A stretch of DNA of 64,000 nucleotides from Tatumella sp. JGM91 (GTDB lineage Bacteria; Pseudomonadota; Gammaproteobacteria; Enterobacterales; Enterobacteriaceae), in NCBI RefSeq assembly GCF_018257575.1, contig NZ_JAERJP010000004.1, forward strand, positions 62,001 to 126,000, read 5' to 3'. The notes under the pieces are model-generated. The model was not told where the DNA came from. It worked only from the letters and a program-made list of their open reading frames with translations, and made no database searches. The translations under genes were made by a program, and so were the position numbers. Below are positions 8,533 to 19,606 of this stretch, piece by piece (position 1 is the stretch's first letter; every line of letters begins with the position of its first letter).

Positions 8533-8973
8533 ATGGAGTCTTCATTAGGCACTGATCTTGCCAGACTGGTGCGTATGTGGCGCGCAGTCATTGATAACAG
8601 ACTGAAACCCCTGGGCCTGACCCAGACCCTGTGGGTGACATTGCATAATATTCACCAGTTACCTCCGGAACAGTCACAAATACAGTTGGCTAAAGCGATT
8701 GGTATCGAACAGCCTTCACTGGTCAGAACACTCGATCAGCTGGAAAGCAAGGGGCTTATCAGCAGGCTCCCTTGTGCCGATGATCGCCGGGCTAAAAGAA
8801 TCACCCTGACAGAGGCCGCAGCACCGGTCATTGAGCAGCTGGAAGGTGTGATTGATCGCAGTCGTGAAGATATTCTTGACGGATTATCCGCTTCAGAAAT
8901 TTCCACACTGGGGAAGCTTATCGGCAGGCTGGAAAAAAACATTGTCGAACTGCAAGGAAAAGAGAGTCAGTGA
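8533..8973 (+). CDS. slyA: MarR-family transcriptional regulator SlyA
   Basis: A 146-aa winged-helix dimer (E. coli SlyA 144 aa) that counters H-NS silencing and responds to small aromatic ligands. The recognition helix lies in [16 protein letters not shown] (about 56-71) and the wing in [11 protein letters not shown]. The near-identity of the DNA-binding segment to E. coli SlyA agrees with the consensus operator just upstream. The RBS AAGGGG precedes the ATG. The gene ends at a shared terminator with slyB. Confidence 0.96.
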   Translation: MESSLGTDLARLVRMWRAVIDNRLKPLGLTQTLWVTLHNIHQLPPEQSQIQLAKAIGIEQPSLVRTLDQLESKGLISRLPCADDRRAKRITLTEAAAPVIEQLEGVIDRSREDILDGLSASEISTLGKLIGRLEKNIVELQGKESQ

Positions 8974-9025
8974 CAATTTTATCTGACGGAATAACCGGAC
9001 AATAAACAGCTAATTTTTTACAGAC

Positions 9026-9053
9026 AAAGAACCCGTCGTCAGACGGGTTCTTT
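9026..9053. terminator. Bidirectional terminator between slyA and slyB
   Basis: Perfect 12-bp stem AAAGAACCCGTC / GACGGGTTCTTT with a 4-nt loop; A- and T-rich flanks allow use by both convergent genes. Confidence 0.88.
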
Positions 9054-9067
9054 AATATTGAGGAGTC

Positions 9068-9535
9068 TTAGCGGGGGGAAACCGTTACCTGGCTGCCATC
9101 AGTGGCGATAGCCACACGCATACCCGCAGAGTAACGGGTATTGCCTTGTTTCTGAACAACCATAATGGTGTTGCCGTCATCTTTACGGATTTCCAGCTCA
9201 ACGCCCTGTGAAGTATTCAGGCTGCCCTGTACGCCCTGACCGGCCAGGCCGCCCAGTACTGCACCACCGGCTGTCGCCAGGCTGCGTCCGGCACCACCAC
9301 CGATAGTATTACCGAGGAAGCCACCCAGCACTGCACCACCGATTGCGCCAATAGCATTACTGTCACCGCCTGCCTGGATTTTTACCGGGCGTACGGAAAT
9401 CAGCGTCCCGTAGGAAACACTCTGCACCTGTTTGGCTTCGCTGGCGCTATAGACATCACCGGACAAATTATTGTCATTGACACATCCGGTCAGTGCCAGG
9501 GCAACCGCAGCAACAGCAGTTAAACGTTTAATCAT
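9068..9535 (-). CDS. slyB: Outer-membrane lipoprotein SlyB
   Basis: A 155-aa lipoprotein with signal peptide and lipobox LTGC (lipidated Cys17). Two glycine-zipper stretches follow (about 60-100, GAIGGAVLGGFLGNTIGGGAG and its continuation), then a C-terminal beta domain. In enterobacteria SlyB is PhoP-regulated and stabilises outer-membrane proteins under stress. Length equals E. coli SlyB. I looked for a PhoP box in the 260-bp upstream gap and found no convincing pair of GTTTA repeats. Confidence 0.95.
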   Translation of the reverse strand: MIKRLTAVAAVALALTGCVNDNNLSGDVYSASEAKQVQSVSYGTLISVRPVKIQAGGDSNAIGAIGGAVLGGFLGNTIGGGAGRSLATAGGAVLGGLAGQGVQGSLNTSQGVELEIRKDDGNTIMVVQKQGNTRYSAGMRVAIATDGSQVTVSPR

Positions 9536-9795
9536 TCAGAAACTCCTTTCAAAAATCGGCGCAATTTGCGCACCTTTGACCACGCTATCATCCAATTATA
9601 AAGCAAATTGTGCATTTTGAAGCGATTTTTGCAATTATCAGCATGACATTCTGGAACTGTGTGCATAAACGATAATTCAATCATCGGCAAAATGTATTCA
9701 ATTAATTGATGATCAATTGTTATCCTGTTCACAATATAAGTCACTAATAATCAGCGGGCGGCTGACAGCCAGCAGCGCCGTAAACTGAGGTTAAC

Positions 9796-10917
9796 ATGAA
9801 GTCGGGACGATATATCGGAGTAATGTCAGGCACCAGCCTGGACGGAGTGGATGTTGTGCTGGCGGCCATAGACGAACATATCGTTGCCCAGCAAGCCAGT
9901 TATTGTCATCCTATGCCGCTCGACATTCGGCAGCAGATACTGGATGTCTGCCAGGGGCAGCCCGTGACGTTGTCACAAATAGGCCGGCTTGATTCACGCC
10001 TCGGGCAGTTGTTCAGTGAAGCCATAGAAACTCTGATGCGCCGTGAGTCCCTGAACCCGTCGGATATTGTCGGCATTGGCTGTCACGGGCAAACCGTCTG
10101 GCATGAACCGGAAGGTGATGCGCCTTTCAGCCTGCAACTGGGAGACAATAATCAGATAGCCGCCCGGACTGGCGTTACGGTGGTCGGGGATTTTCGCCGG
10201 CGAGATATGGCGCTGGGGGGGCAGGGAGCGCCTCTGGTTCCGGCGTTTCACCGTGCAGTACTCATGCATCCCGGCGAACGGCGGGTGGTACTGAATATTG
10301 GCGGAATTGCCAATCTCTCACTGCTGTTTCCGGGGCAGACTATCTGTGGTTTTGATACCGGGCCGGGAAATATTCTGATGGATGCATGGATATGGCGTAA
10401 CCGGCAACAACGTTTTGACCGGGATGGTCGCTGGGCCAGTAGTGGTAAAGTTATCCCTGTATTGCTGAAACAGATGCTGGACGATCCCTGGTTCTCGTTA
10501 CCGACACCGAAAAGTACTGGCCGGGAATACTTTAATCTGTCGTGGGTCGAAAAGCAGTTACAGCGCTTGCCGGGACTTGCCGCCAGTGATGTTCAGGCCA
10601 CCTTACTGGAATTAACCGCCATGAGTATCGTGCAGCAAATCCGCTTAAACGGACACTGTGATCGTCTGCTGGTCTGTGGCGGAGGAAACCATAACCGGGC
10701 ATTAATGGCGCGTATTTCGGCCCTGCTGCCGGGGACTGCCGTGGGGAAAACAGATGATGCGGGGATCAGCAGCGATGATATGGAAGCGCTGGCTTTTGCC
10801 TGGCTGGCATTTCGTACCTTATCTGGACTGCCCGGTAACCTGCCAGCGGTGACCGGCGCCAGAGATTTTACTCTGCTCGGTGCCATTTTCCCTGCCAGTC
10901 TGCTGGCAGACGAGTAA
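9796..10917 (+). CDS. anmK: Anhydro-N-acetylmuramic acid kinase
   Basis: Phosphorylates and opens 1,6-anhydro-MurNAc to MurNAc-6-P in cell-wall recycling. The 373-aa cytoplasmic protein has the ASKHA-fold phosphate motif [12 protein letters not shown] at residues 7-18, the GFDTGPGN motif and the C-terminal VCGGGNHN and [13 protein letters not shown] segments. E. coli AnmK has 369 aa. It heads the run anmK-pdxH-tyrS-pdxY; mliC, which lies here in E. coli, is absent. Confidence 0.95.
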   Translation: MKSGRYIGVMSGTSLDGVDVVLAAIDEHIVAQQASYCHPMPLDIRQQILDVCQGQPVTLSQIGRLDSRLGQLFSEAIETLMRRESLNPSDIVGIGCHGQTVWHEPEGDAPFSLQLGDNNQIAARTGVTVVGDFRRRDMALGGQGAPLVPAFHRAVLMHPGERRVVLNIGGIANLSLLFPGQTICGFDTGPGNILMDAWIWRNRQQRFDRDGRWASSGKVIPVLLKQMLDDPWFSLPTPKSTGREYFNLSWVEKQLQRLPGLAASDVQATLLELTAMSIVQQIRLNGHCDRLLVCGGGNHNRALMARISALLPGTAVGKTDDAGISSDDMEALAFAWLAFRTLSGLPGNLPAVTGARDFTLLGAIFPASLLADE

Positions 10918-10985
10918 CAGGCCCGCCCCTGTTAACGAGGGCGATGTAAATAGTGCTGGTGTTGTTTTTTAATGAGTTAGCTAAA

Positions 10986-11645
10986 ATGACTAATGAGAGT
11001 GAACCGTTACAAAATATAGCCGACCTGCGTCGTGAATATACCCGCGGGGGATTAAGACGTAAGGATCTGCCTGAACATCCGATGGCGTTATTCGGTCAGT
11101 GGCTCAGCCAGGCCTGTGAAGCCCGGCTGCCGGACCCGACGGCAATGTGCGTGGCGACAGTCGATGAGCAGGGGCAACCCTATCAGCGGATTGTATTACT
11201 GAAACAATACGATGATAACAGTATGATTTTCTATACTAACCTTGGCAGCCGTAAAGCGCAGCAATTGGCTAATAACCCGAAAATATCCCTGCATTTCCCG
11301 TGGCATATGCTGGATCGTCAGGTGATGGTGCTCGGTGAGGCAGAAAAACTCACTGCCGGTGAGGTGCTGAAATATTTCAGCAGCCGTCCCCGCGACAGTC
11401 AGATTGGTGCCTGGGTTTCCAGACAATCGAGCCGGATTTCGGCCCGGGGGATCCTCGAAGGTAAATTCCTCGAAATCAGTCAGAAATTTATGCGCGGTGA
11501 AGTACCGTTACCGGATTTCTGGGGAGGGTACCGGGTCAGATTTCATACCATGGAATTCTGGCAGGGCGGTGCGCGGCGGCTGCATGATCGTTTTATTTAC
11601 CAATATCAGAACGACTGCTGGAAAATTGATCGTCTGGCACCCTGA
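10986..11645 (+). CDS. pdxH: Pyridoxine 5'-phosphate oxidase
   Basis: FMN enzyme that oxidises PNP or PMP to pyridoxal 5'-phosphate, the last step of B6 synthesis and salvage. The 219-aa reading from 10986 ([18 protein letters not shown]) aligns with the 218-aa E. coli protein; the longer in-frame start at 10953 has no homology. FMN contacts RIVLLK and SRKAQQL, the WVSRQSS stretch and the C-terminal FWQGG...LHDRF...RLAP are all present. It lies 68 bp after anmK. Confidence 0.96.
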   Translation: MTNESEPLQNIADLRREYTRGGLRRKDLPEHPMALFGQWLSQACEARLPDPTAMCVATVDEQGQPYQRIVLLKQYDDNSMIFYTNLGSRKAQQLANNPKISLHFPWHMLDRQVMVLGEAEKLTAGEVLKYFSSRPRDSQIGAWVSRQSSRISARGILEGKFLEISQKFMRGEVPLPDFWGGYRVRFHTMEFWQGGARRLHDRFIYQYQNDCWKIDRLAP

Positions 11646-11777
11646 TTTTGCGAAATAAGCTATTTCACTACTGGAACAGTTTGTCCGTGCGTTTTATTCT
11701 ATGCACCTTATTTTTTCCGCCGTTGGCGGAAAGCTGTGTACCAGCAAAGGTGCAGTCTGTTCAATTTGGAGTCGTTA

Positions 11778-13052
11778 ATGACCAGCAGTAACCTGATACA
11801 ACAATTGCAGGAAAGGGGCCTGATCGCCCAGGTAACGGATGAAGAGGCGTTATCAGAGCGACTGGCACAAGGGCCTATTGCACTGTATTGCGGCTTTGAT
11901 CCTACCGCAGATAGCTTACATCTGGGCCATCTGGTACCGTTACTTTGCCTGAAACGTTTTCAGGATGCTGGCCATAAACCGGTCGCGCTGGTCGGTGGTG
12001 CCACAGGACTTATCGGTGACCCGAGTTTTAAAGCCAGTGAGCGTAAACTGAATACCTCAGAAACCGTCGGCGAATGGGTGGAAAAAATCCGCCAACAGGT
12101 CTCCCCGTTCCTGAACTTTGAGTGTGGTGACAACAGCGCGATTGCGGCCAACAACTATGACTGGTTCGGCGGGATGAATGTTCTGACGTTCCTGCGTGAT
12201 ATTGGTAAACACTTCTCTGTGAATCAGATGATTAACAAAGAAGCGGTAAAACAGCGTCTGAACCGTGATGACCAGGGCATTTCGTTTACGGAATTCTCAT
12301 ATAACTTATTGCAGGGATATGATTTTGCCTGTCTGAACAAACTGCACGGTGTCAGCCTGCAGATCGGTGGTTCTGATCAGTGGGGGAATATCACTTCCGG
12401 TATCGATCTGACCCGCCGTTTACATCAGAACCAGGTGTTTGGTCTGACTGTGCCGTTAATTACCAAATCTGACGGAACCAAATTCGGTAAAACCGAAGGT
12501 GGTGCTGTGTGGCTGGATGCCAGTAAAACCAGTCCGTATAAGTTCTATCAGTTTTGGATCAATACCGCCGATGCCGATGTGTATCGCTTCCTGAAATTCT
12601 TCACCTTTATGAGCATTGAAGAAATTAATGCCCTGCAGCAAGAAGATCAGCAGAGCGGTAAAGCACCGCGCGCCCAGTACGTCCTGGCTGAACAAGTGAC
12701 CCGGCTGGTGCATGGGGAAGAAGGCCTGGCAGCTGCCCGCCGTATTACGGAAAGCTTATTCTCCGGATCCCTGAATTCACTGACGGAAGCTGATCTTGCC
12801 CAGCTGGCTCAGGACGGTATGCCGGCGGTCACTCTTTCAGAAGGAGATGATCTGCAACAAGCCCTGGTCGTTGCAGAACTGGTACCTTCCCGTGGTCAGG
12901 CTCGCACGTTAATTTCGTCCAACGCTGTTTCCGTTAACGGACAAAAACAATCGGATGCTGAATACCGTTTCAGCGCAGACGACAAGTTATTTGGTCGTTA
13001 CACCGTATTACGTCGCGGTAAAAAGCATTACTGCCTGATAAACTGGCAATAA
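11778..13052 (+). CDS. tyrS: Tyrosyl-tRNA synthetase
   Basis: Class I aminoacyl-tRNA synthetase of 424 aa, the same length as E. coli TyrS. The HIGH-type motif is HLGH (about 49-52), the KMSKS-type motif is KFGKT, and an S4 RNA-binding domain forms the C-terminus (SRGQARTLI...). The ATG at 11778 ([10 protein letters not shown]) follows TTTGGAGT; the longer frame to 11736 is not homologous. A strong terminator follows 12 bp after the stop. Confidence 0.97.
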   Translation: MTSSNLIQQLQERGLIAQVTDEEALSERLAQGPIALYCGFDPTADSLHLGHLVPLLCLKRFQDAGHKPVALVGGATGLIGDPSFKASERKLNTSETVGEWVEKIRQQVSPFLNFECGDNSAIAANNYDWFGGMNVLTFLRDIGKHFSVNQMINKEAVKQRLNRDDQGISFTEFSYNLLQGYDFACLNKLHGVSLQIGGSDQWGNITSGIDLTRRLHQNQVFGLTVPLITKSDGTKFGKTEGGAVWLDASKTSPYKFYQFWINTADADVYRFLKFFTFMSIEEINALQQEDQQSGKAPRAQYVLAEQVTRLVHGEEGLAAARRITESLFSGSLNSLTEADLAQLAQDGMPAVTLSEGDDLQQALVVAELVPSRGQARTLISSNAVSVNGQKQSDAEYRFSADDKLFGRYTVLRRGKKHYCLINWQ

Positions 13053-13064
13053 ACAGTAAACGAT

Positions 13065-13088
13065 AAAGGCCGGTCTCCGGCCTTTTTT
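13065..13088 (+). terminator. Terminator after tyrS
   Basis: Stem AAAGGCCGG / CCGGCCTTT with a 3-nt loop, followed by further T residues. Confidence 0.9.
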
Positions 13089-13121
13089 ACGGTTAAATTA
13101 AGCGAAAGACGTCATACAATA

Positions 13122-13985
13122 ATGAAAAATATTCTTGCAATACAATCACATGTTGTTTACGGGCATGCAGGTAATGCCGCCGCAGAATTTCCGATGCGCA
13201 GAATGGGGGCCAATGTCTGGCCATTAAATACGGTTCAGTTTTCGAACCATACCCAGTATGGTCACTGGACGGGTACGGTTATGCCGGCATCGCATCTGAC
13301 AGACATTGTCAAAGGTATTGCAGAAATCGATCGCCTGAAAACCTGTGATGCGGTACTGAGTGGTTATCTTGGCTCAGCAGAACAGGGTGAGAAGATCCTG
13401 GAAATCGTGCGTGAAGTGAAAACGGTGAATCCGCAGGCATGGTACTTCTGTGACCCGGTGATGGGGCATCCGGAAAAAGGCTGTATTGTCGCCCCCGGAG
13501 TGGCCGAATTTCATTGTAAATACTCTCTGCCGGCCAGTGATATTATTGCGCCAAATCTGCTGGAGCTGGAAATGCTCAGTGACCGGCAATTGCATAATAT
13601 TGATGAATGTATTGACGCCTGTCGCCAGTTAATTGCACAGGGACCCCGTATTGTGCTGGTGAAACATCTGTCACGGGCCGGAAAACGCAGCGACCAGTTC
13701 GAAATGCTGTTAGTGACCGCAGATGAAGCCTGGCATATCCAGCGTCCGCTGGTCGATTTCGGGGTACGCCAGCCGGTCGGCGTGGGAGACCTGACCAGTG
13801 GTTTACTGCTGGTGGATCTGCTGCACGGTAAATCAATGCAGGATGCCCTTGAACATGTCACTGCTGCAGTATATGAAGTAATGATTAAAACCCATCAGAT
13901 GGGAGAATACGAGCTGCAACTGGTGGCAGCCCAGGACCAGATAGCGATTCCCGTTCATCAGTTTGTGGCGGAACGATTAAGTTAA
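13122..13985 (+). CDS. pdxY: Pyridoxal kinase PdxY
   Basis: Ribokinase-fold enzyme of 287 aa (E. coli also 287) phosphorylating pyridoxal in B6 salvage. Visible features are the N-terminal [15 protein letters not shown], the core [10 protein letters not shown], and [11 protein letters not shown] near residue 225. In the last motif Asp is the catalytic base. It lies 70 bp after tyrS, beyond its terminator, so it should have its own promoter or depend on read-through. Confidence 0.96.
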   Translation: MKNILAIQSHVVYGHAGNAAAEFPMRRMGANVWPLNTVQFSNHTQYGHWTGTVMPASHLTDIVKGIAEIDRLKTCDAVLSGYLGSAEQGEKILEIVREVKTVNPQAWYFCDPVMGHPEKGCIVAPGVAEFHCKYSLPASDIIAPNLLELEMLSDRQLHNIDECIDACRQLIAQGPRIVLVKHLSRAGKRSDQFEMLLVTADEAWHIQRPLVDFGVRQPVGVGDLTSGLLLVDLLHGKSMQDALEHVTAAVYEVMIKTHQMGEYELQLVAAQDQIAIPVHQFVAERLS

Positions 13986-13996
13986 ATGCTCTTAAC

Positions 13997-14027
13997 GGCA
14001 GGGCCGTCGCGGGTCGATGGCCCTGCC
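13997..14027 (+). terminator. Possible terminator hairpin after pdxY
   Basis: Nine-base-pair stem GGCAGGGCC / GGCCCTGCC with a 13-nt loop lies just beyond the pdxY stop. There is no T-run after it, so efficiency as an intrinsic terminator is doubtful. Confidence 0.4.
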
Positions 14028-14059
14028 TGTAATGATCAAATCCGGTAATTTCGCCGCTG

Positions 14060-14215
14060 TTACAGCGCCTGGCCGCCGGAAGCCTCAATCCGCCGGTTTC
14101 GTCACTGAGTATGGCACTGACCGCATCCCCGATATCCTCTGGCAGCGAGTTTTAAGGCTGCATTTTTACCCGCCCCCCGGCGTTCGCCGCTAATGAGTGT
14201 AATGTTCTGGCTCAT
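14060..14215 (-). pseudogene. Decayed short-chain dehydrogenase (SDR) remnant
   Basis: The minus strand starts MSQNITLISGERRGAGKNAA, an SDR nucleotide-binding N-terminus with a damaged TGxxxGxG (here SGERRGAG). After about 28 codons a large internal deletion joins it, in another frame, to PEDIGDAVSAILSDET. A third frame then ends RIEASGGQAL and a stop, the typical SDR C-terminus. Most of the enzyme, including the YxxxK catalytic site, is gone. It faces a LysR-like remnant, so it is probably a dead LysR/SDR locus. Confidence 0.7.
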
Positions 14216-14328
14216 ATTTACGCCGTGAAGAAAAAGGGAATCCAGTCACCATCCTGTTTGCCAATAATTTGATAATAAATGGTCCTGATTACAGTTCACT
14301 GTTTCGTTTTCGACAACCCCGGGAAGGG

Positions 14329-14460
14329 ATGGATAAAACTCAGGCAGTTCAGGTGGTTGTCTGTGTGGCGTCAACGGGCAGTGTGACCCGTACCGCGGAG
14401 ACTGTGTATGGCGTGGCTGACAAACAGAGTACAGGAATATATCCGCAGCTGAGCAAAGGG
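14329..14460 (+). pseudogene. LysR-family regulator remnant (N-terminal fragment)
   Basis: After GGGAAGGG an ATG starts MDKTQAVQVVVCVASTGSVTRTAETVYGV, matching the first helices of LysR-type regulators (typically MDKxQAMQVFVRVxxTGSFTRAAE). Similarity fades after about 35 residues, and the frame runs on into the dtpA terminator. No effector domain follows. Divergent arrangement with the SDR remnant is typical of a regulator and its target. Confidence 0.6.
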
Positions 14461-14476
14461 AAATCCTGCGGCGGAC

Positions 14477-14510
14477 AAAAAAAATCCCCGTCAGCAGGCT
14501 GGCGGGGATT
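14477..14510 (-). terminator. Terminator after dtpA
   Basis: On the minus strand AATCCCCGCCAGC / GCTGACGGGGATT (one mismatch, 2-nt loop) is followed by a run of eight T, 18 bp after the dtpA stop. Confidence 0.9.
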
Positions 14511-14527
14511 CGGAATTTAGCGCAGCA

Positions 14528-15994
14528 TCAGTCGCGGGTCATTTTGTGAAGCAATGGCGCGGAAACCAGCATTACCGCAGCAATGATCAGTGTAGTGATC
14601 CCGATTTGTTTGAAGACGTGGCTATATACCACCAGTGATTCTACAGGATTGGTCACATCGCCAGGTACCGCCATCAGTCCGGCGACTTTACCGGCAATAA
14701 CGGCAGCGCAGGCAGTCGTCAGGAACCAGGACCCCATAATAAAGCCCATCAGTCGCTGCGGAACCAGTTGTGCAACCATCGCCAGACCCAGTCCGGAAAT
14801 CATCAGTTCACCAATACTCTGTAATGCGTAACTGAGGATCAGCCAGTTTACCGAAACAATACCCTGTTCACTGGCATACTCTGCCCCCAGCGGCAGTACC
14901 AGAAACGCCCCCGAACATAACAGCATACCGATAGAGAACTTAAACGGCATCGGCAGGCGATCACCCAGTTTGTTGTACAGCATCGCCAGTAACGGGCTGC
15001 ATACCATAATCCAGAACGGATTCAGTGCCTGGAACTGCTCCGGCTGGAAAGTAATCCCAAAGATCTGGTGTTCAACATTGCGGATGGCAAAGAAGTTCAG
15101 TGATGTCGGCATCTGCATATACAGCACGAAGAAGACGATAGCTTCGACCATCAGAATAAATGCCACCATCATTTTGCGGCGCGCAGCACCCTGCAGGGCA
15201 AAGGTTTCTTTCGCGAATACCAGTACAATACCGATAGCGATTACCAGTAAAGCAATCCGCGCCACAGACTGGTGATGCAGTAACCCGCTGGCAACGGCGA
15301 TCAGTACCACCACACCAGCCAGCGTCGCCAGCAGTTTACCTGTATGCAGCGGGGCAAAGTCGGCCGCAGAGCCGTGCTTTTTAACCAGCGATTTCAGGCT
15401 CAGGAAGTTAATCAGCGTAAATACCAGTCCGACGACGGACAATGAGAATGCCACGCTCCAGCCGTATTGATTTGCCAGCCATGGGGTCAGCATCATTGAG
15501 AACAGGGAGCCGATATTGATGGACATATAAAACATGGTGAATGCACCATCAATACGCGGGTCATCTTTCTCATAACAGGTAGACAGTAAAGACGACGGGT
15601 TCGCCTTAAACAGTCCGCTGCCGACAGCAATGGTTGCCATTCCCAGATAGACCACATCAACATGATGGCCGGAGAAGGCGATCAGTGAATAACCCAGCGC
15701 CAGTACAATCACCCCGAGGACGATAACCCGCTTGGTTCCCAGAACTTTGTCACCTAACCAGCCGCCGATCGCCGTCAGGCCATAAACCATCGCACTGAAA
15801 GAAGAGAACAGGGTGATAGAGTCAGCTTCTGACATCCCCAACTGTTTGACCAGGTAAACAGCCATTATTGCCTGTAAACCGTAGTAACCAAAACGCTCCC
15901 AGAGCTCGATGGTGAAAATCAGATAGAACGCTTTCGGTTGCCGAAAGGCATTCATACTGACAGCCTCTTTATTATGTTTGTTTGCAGTAGACAC
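14528..15994 (-). CDS. dtpA: Dipeptide/tripeptide:proton symporter DtpA
   Basis: A 488-aa POT-family inner-membrane transporter with about 14 helices; E. coli DtpA (TppB) has 500 aa. The family motif [10 protein letters not shown] lies near residues 31-40, and GDKVLGTKR and the substrate-site [16 protein letters not shown] are visible. The C-terminal hydrophilic tail of the E. coli protein is shorter here. In E. coli gstA separates pdxY and dtpA; here pseudogenes occupy that spot. A large AT-rich upstream region should hold its promoter. Confidence 0.96.
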   Translation of the reverse strand: MSTANKHNKEAVSMNAFRQPKAFYLIFTIELWERFGYYGLQAIMAVYLVKQLGMSEADSITLFSSFSAMVYGLTAIGGWLGDKVLGTKRVIVLGVIVLALGYSLIAFSGHHVDVVYLGMATIAVGSGLFKANPSSLLSTCYEKDDPRIDGAFTMFYMSINIGSLFSMMLTPWLANQYGWSVAFSLSVVGLVFTLINFLSLKSLVKKHGSAADFAPLHTGKLLATLAGVVVLIAVASGLLHHQSVARIALLVIAIGIVLVFAKETFALQGAARRKMMVAFILMVEAIVFFVLYMQMPTSLNFFAIRNVEHQIFGITFQPEQFQALNPFWIMVCSPLLAMLYNKLGDRLPMPFKFSIGMLLCSGAFLVLPLGAEYASEQGIVSVNWLILSYALQSIGELMISGLGLAMVAQLVPQRLMGFIMGSWFLTTACAAVIAGKVAGLMAVPGDVTNPVESLVVYSHVFKQIGITTLIIAAVMLVSAPLLHKMTRD

Positions 15995-16560
15995 TATTAC
16001 CTCGGTGTATGATGACCCTGTTTTACGTCAGGAATTAAGTGCGTGCCATGCGTATAATTTTGCATGATCGTTGTTTTTTATAGGTAGTGCGGACATCTGA
16101 TTCAGACGATAAAAACGATACGGCATAATCACCAGTTGAATGACTGACAGACTGCATTGCATAGATTTTAAAGTTGTTAACAAAGTGCGCAGGATAATTA
16201 AATATCGAAAATACGTAACAATCCGATAGAAAGAATAATAAATTAGTGCAGGTAATGCAATGGCAGTGGTTTTGGCTTTTAATGTTTTTATTATGCAAAT
16301 TTAAAGTGTGTAATCCTGTTTTGTTTTTATTTATTGTGTTTTTATGCTATCGATATTTTGTTTTGTGGGGTTTTATTCTGATGTAAAAAGCGAAGTGTAA
16401 TAGTAAACGGAATGGGTGAAAATAACAGAAATGGCAGAGTTGGTTTACAGTAAAAAAAAAGGCACTACAGTAACTTATTGATTTATATTGTTAATGTCAG
16501 ACAGGTCCGCGGGCGGATATCTGTCTGTGGATTAACAAAAAAAATTTTTTTTTGAAATTT
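15995..16560. other. AT-rich intergenic region between dtpA and nth
   Basis: About 565 bp, clearly lower in GC than its surroundings, between the dtpA start and the nth stop. It contains an A8T9 tract (16537-16553) and a CAGACAG / CTGTCTG inverted repeat (16498-16527) with a GC-rich interior. I see no convincing gene; the open frame at 16035-16298 (minus) has unlikely composition. The part near dtpA should carry the dtpA promoter. Confidence 0.6.
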
Positions 16561-17193
16561 TTAGTCAGTTTTGTCGCGAAATTCGCATAAATCTTCTATC
16601 AGACAGGAACCACAGCGAGGTTTACGGGCAATGCAGGTATACCGCCCGAGCAGGATCAGCCAGTGATGACAGTCCACTTTAAATTCAGCAGGGACGACTT
16701 TGAGTAATTTTTGTTCGACCTGATCGACATTTTTACCGGGGGCAAAGCCGGTACGGTTCGACACACGGAAAATATGGGTATCCACCGCGATGGTCGGCCA
16801 GCCAAATGCCGTATTCAGTACTACATTCGCTGTTTTTCTGCCCACCCCGGGTAATGCTTCTAAGGCTTCACGGCTTTCCGGCACCTGGCTCTGATGCTGA
16901 TTCACCAGTATCTGACAGGTTTTAATCACATTTGCCGCTTTACTGTTAAACAGTCCGATGGTTTTTATCGCATCACGGACGCCGTCTTCTCCCAGTGCCA
17001 GCATACTCTCCGGGTCAGGGGCTTTGGCGAACAGCCCGACAGTTGCTTTATTGACACTGACATCCGTTGCCTGAGCCGAAAGCAACACAGCGATTAACAA
17101 TTCGAACGGTGAGCTGAAATTAAGTTCAGTGGTCGGATGCGGGTTATTGGCCCGCAGCCGGCTAAGGATCTGATAACGTTTCTCTTTATTCAC
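16561..17193 (-). CDS. nth: Endonuclease III
   Basis: Bifunctional DNA glycosylase/AP lyase for oxidised pyrimidines in base excision repair. The 210-aa protein (E. coli 211) shows the helix-hairpin-helix [12 protein letters not shown] with catalytic Lys near 120 and the Asp in VDTHIFRV. The [4Fe-4S] loop has the required C-X6-C-X2-C-X5-C spacing ([17 protein letters not shown]). Its ATG overlaps the rsxE stop by 4 bp, so it is the last gene of the rsx operon. Confidence 0.97.
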   Translation of the reverse strand: MNKEKRYQILSRLRANNPHPTTELNFSSPFELLIAVLLSAQATDVSVNKATVGLFAKAPDPESMLALGEDGVRDAIKTIGLFNSKAANVIKTCQILVNQHQSQVPESREALEALPGVGRKTANVVLNTAFGWPTIAVDTHIFRVSNRTGFAPGKNVDQVEQKLLKVVPAEFKVDCHHWLILLGRYTCIARKPRCGSCLIEDLCEFRDKTD

Positions 17194-17918
17194 GACGCTT
17201 TTCCGGTCTGTAACCGGGTGGCCGCGACCGCCGGCGAAGGGCTTTCAGCCAGTTTTGCGGCTTCGGCTTTGCGTTCAGCATACTGACGGGTGCGCTGATC
17301 GATCAGGTATTTGACGGCCAGTAACATACCAAGACCGATAAATGCGCCCGGCGGCAGCATAGCCAGTAACATCGGCGAATCGAAATGGAATACCTGAACA
17401 CGCAGAACTTTCGCCCAGGGGCCGAGTAACTGGTCAGCACCGTTAAAGATAGTACCGTTGCCAATAATCTCACGCAGAGACCCGAGGGTGACCATGGCAC
17501 AGGTGGCTCCCATTCCGATAGAAAAACCATCGAGCGCTGAAAGTGCAACACTGGATTTAGAGGCCACGGCTTCGGCACGACCAACCACAATACAGTTGGT
17601 CACGATCAACGGAATAAAAATCCCCAGTGACTGGTACAGACTGTGTGCATAAGCGCTGATCAGCATCTGTACGCAACTGACGACCGAGGCAATAATCATT
17701 ACATAAATCGGAATACGAATTTCTGACGGCATCCAGCGCCGCGATAATGAAATGGCGCTGTTAGTTATGGTCAGCACCAGGGTGGTGGCAAGCCCCAGCC
17801 CGAGGGCGTTAGTGGCGGTAGACGTCACCGCCAGTAACGGGCACAGGCCCAGTAACTGAACCAGCGCGGAGTTATTTTTCCACAGACCGCCGATCAGTAA
17901 GTTTTTAGCTTCACTCAT
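17190..17918 (-). CDS. rsxE: Electron transport complex subunit RsxE
   Basis: A six-helix inner-membrane subunit of the Rsx/Rnf complex (242 aa; E. coli 231). The Rsx complex keeps SoxR reduced, using NADH-derived electrons. Conserved [20 protein letters not shown] and [12 protein letters not shown] are present; the C-terminus is slightly extended. The 17918 ATG has GGAGATACTCA upstream and overlaps the rsxG stop by 4 bp; the longer in-frame start is not homologous. Confidence 0.95.
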   Translation of the reverse strand: MSEAKNLLIGGLWKNNSALVQLLGLCPLLAVTSTATNALGLGLATTLVLTITNSAISLSRRWMPSEIRIPIYVMIIASVVSCVQMLISAYAHSLYQSLGIFIPLIVTNCIVVGRAEAVASKSSVALSALDGFSIGMGATCAMVTLGSLREIIGNGTIFNGADQLLGPWAKVLRVQVFHFDSPMLLAMLPPGAFIGLGMLLAVKYLIDQRTRQYAERKAEAAKLAESPSPAVAATRLQTGKAS

Positions 17919-18544
17919 TGAGTATCTCCACATTCTGGCAGCGATGATAGCTGCGATGGCAGTGTTTCAATATACAGGGTGGTACGTTTGGCAGCATTAA
18001 CTACCGCGCGGGGAGTAATCGTTGCCCCGGTAAACTGGTCAAAATCCCCGCCGTCTTTCTTAACCGCAAAATGGCGATCATCAGGGCCCTGTAATACCAC
18101 CCCCGAAAAATGCGTTATCCAGTCAGAAATGCGTAATTCAATTTTGTCCCCCAGCCCCGGGGTTTCATGCTGTTCGACGACACGCACGCCGAGAACCTTG
18201 CCGTGGAAGTCGGCACCGACCAGCATCTGGATAGCCCCTGAATAACCGTCGGGAGCAGTGGTTTCCAGTGCCACGGCCACCGGAACACCATCCTTGCGTG
18301 CCAGATATAAATGGTGCGGGTCCATATTGCCTAATGACTTATCACGCACCACATAGCATTCCTGCTGCAGTTTATTATTATACAGAGATGGCGGAACGAC
18401 CTGGTCGAGTAATGCTTTTTGTTCCAGTGCCATCTGATGTTCTACCGTTGGTTTGGTCACCATATTAATCACCGCCGTCATACCGGTAGTAATAGCAGCA
18501 AATACTGCCAGGGTGACGCCGTTTTTTCGGATAGTATCGAGCAT
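17915..18544 (-). CDS. rsxG: Electron transport complex subunit RsxG
   Basis: A 209-aa membrane-anchored FMN protein. One N-terminal helix (about 10-28) is followed by a periplasmic FMN-binding domain with TGATITPR, where the Thr of this motif carries covalent FMN in the family. [10 protein letters not shown] and [10 protein letters not shown] are also conserved. It sits 3 bp after rsxD and overlaps rsxE. Confidence 0.95.
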   Translation of the reverse strand: MLDTIRKNGVTLAVFAAITTGMTAVINMVTKPTVEHQMALEQKALLDQVVPPSLYNNKLQQECYVVRDKSLGNMDPHHLYLARKDGVPVAVALETTAPDGYSGAIQMLVGADFHGKVLGVRVVEQHETPGLGDKIELRISDWITHFSGVVLQGPDDRHFAVKKDGGDFDQFTGATITPRAVVNAAKRTTLYIETLPSQLSSLPECGDTQ

Positions 18545-18547
18545 CGG

Positions 18548-19606
18548 TTATTCCTTACGATGGCCATACACCCGCGGCTGAGTGTAGTAATCAATGAGAG
18601 GGACGCAAATATTTGCCAGCAGTACGGCAAAAGCCACACCGTCCGGGTATCCGCCAAAACTGCGGATAAGCCAGGTCAGCAGGCCAGTCAGGGCACCGTA
18701 TACCAGACGTCCCTTATCGGTTGTTGATGCAGATACAGGGTCAGTGGCAATAAAAAATGCCCCGAGCATGGTTCCGCCGGAGAACAGCTGCATCATCGGC
18801 GAGGCCAGGCTGCCAGGAGATAACCACCACCCAACGGTGGCACAGAAAGTCAGCGCCAGTAAAAAACTGACCGGAATATGCCAGCGGATAGTGCCTTTAA
18901 ACAGCATAAACAGGCCACCGGCCAGAAATCCGACATTCACCCACTGCCAGCCCTGACCACCGAGAACCCCCTGAAAAATGGGCTCAGCCAGTAGCTGGCT
19001 GGCGGAATGTCCGGCGCGCAGACCCGTTTTAAACCCGTCCAGAGGGGTAGCCTGACTGACTCCGTCAATACCTGATTGCAGAGCCTGCATCGATAAACCG
19101 CCACCCGTATGACCGGTAAAGATCATATTCAGGCTGTCCATCAGACCGGGTTTCACTGACTGTAATGCCTCTGGGGGCAGCCAGCTGGTCATCTGCACCG
19201 GGAAAGAGATCAGCAGCACCACATAACCGACCATCGCCGGGTTAAACGGATTCTGTCCCAGCCCGCCATATAATTGTTTCGCAATAATAATCGCGAAGGC
19301 GGTTCCGAGGACTATCAGCCACCAGGGAGCCAGTGGCGGAAGACTGACTCCCAGCAGAAGTGCTGTCAGTAAGGCCGAATTATCGGACAGCACCGGTAAC
19401 ACGGGTTGCTGGCGCAGGCGCAGTACCAGACCTTCACAGGCCCAGGCAGTCAGTGCCGCGAGGATCACCTGGATCAGGTTACCGTAACCGAAAAAATACC
19501 ACTGGGCAGCCAGCCCCGGCAGGGCGGCCAGCAGGACAATGGTCATAATCCGGTGAGTACTGTGCCGGTTATGAGTATAAGGTGAACTTGCAATACGAAA
19601 AGCCAT
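18548..19606 (-). CDS. rsxD: Electron transport complex subunit RsxD
   Basis: A 352-aa polytopic inner-membrane subunit with a covalently bound FMN. The flavin-site motif appears as [10 protein letters not shown], corresponding to SGATPLD in RnfD proteins; the Thr is retained. [17 protein letters not shown] is diagnostic. Its start directly abuts the rsxC stop, implying translational coupling. Confidence 0.95.
   Translation of the reverse strand: MAFRIASSPYTHNRHSTHRIMTIVLLAALPGLAAQWYFFGYGNLIQVILAALTAWACEGLVLRLRQQPVLPVLSDNSALLTALLLGVSLPPLAPWWLIVLGTAFAIIIAKQLYGGLGQNPFNPAMVGYVVLLISFPVQMTSWLPPEALQSVKPGLMDSLNMIFTGHTGGGLSMQALQSGIDGVSQATPLDGFKTGLRAGHSASQLLAEPIFQGVLGGQGWQWVNVGFLAGGLFMLFKGTIRWHIPVSFLLALTFCATVGWWLSPGSLASPMMQLFSGGTMLGAFFIATDPVSASTTDKGRLVYGALTGLLTWLIRSFGGYPDGVAFAVLLANICVPLIDYYTQPRVYGHRKE

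Noticed and set aside
9532-9744. Minus-strand 70-codon frame upstream of slyB
   Set aside because: Its end overlaps the slyB start and it has no usable ribosome site or homology; it is promoter DNA.
9620-9760. Search for a PhoP box (repeated GTTTA, 11 bp apart) upstream of slyB
   Set aside because: Only one GTTTA half site was found; the partner position reads CAGTT.
16035-16298. Minus-strand frame of 87 codons upstream of dtpA
   Set aside because: It lies in AT-rich promoter DNA, is rich in Cys, His, Asn and Tyr, and has no recognisable start or family.
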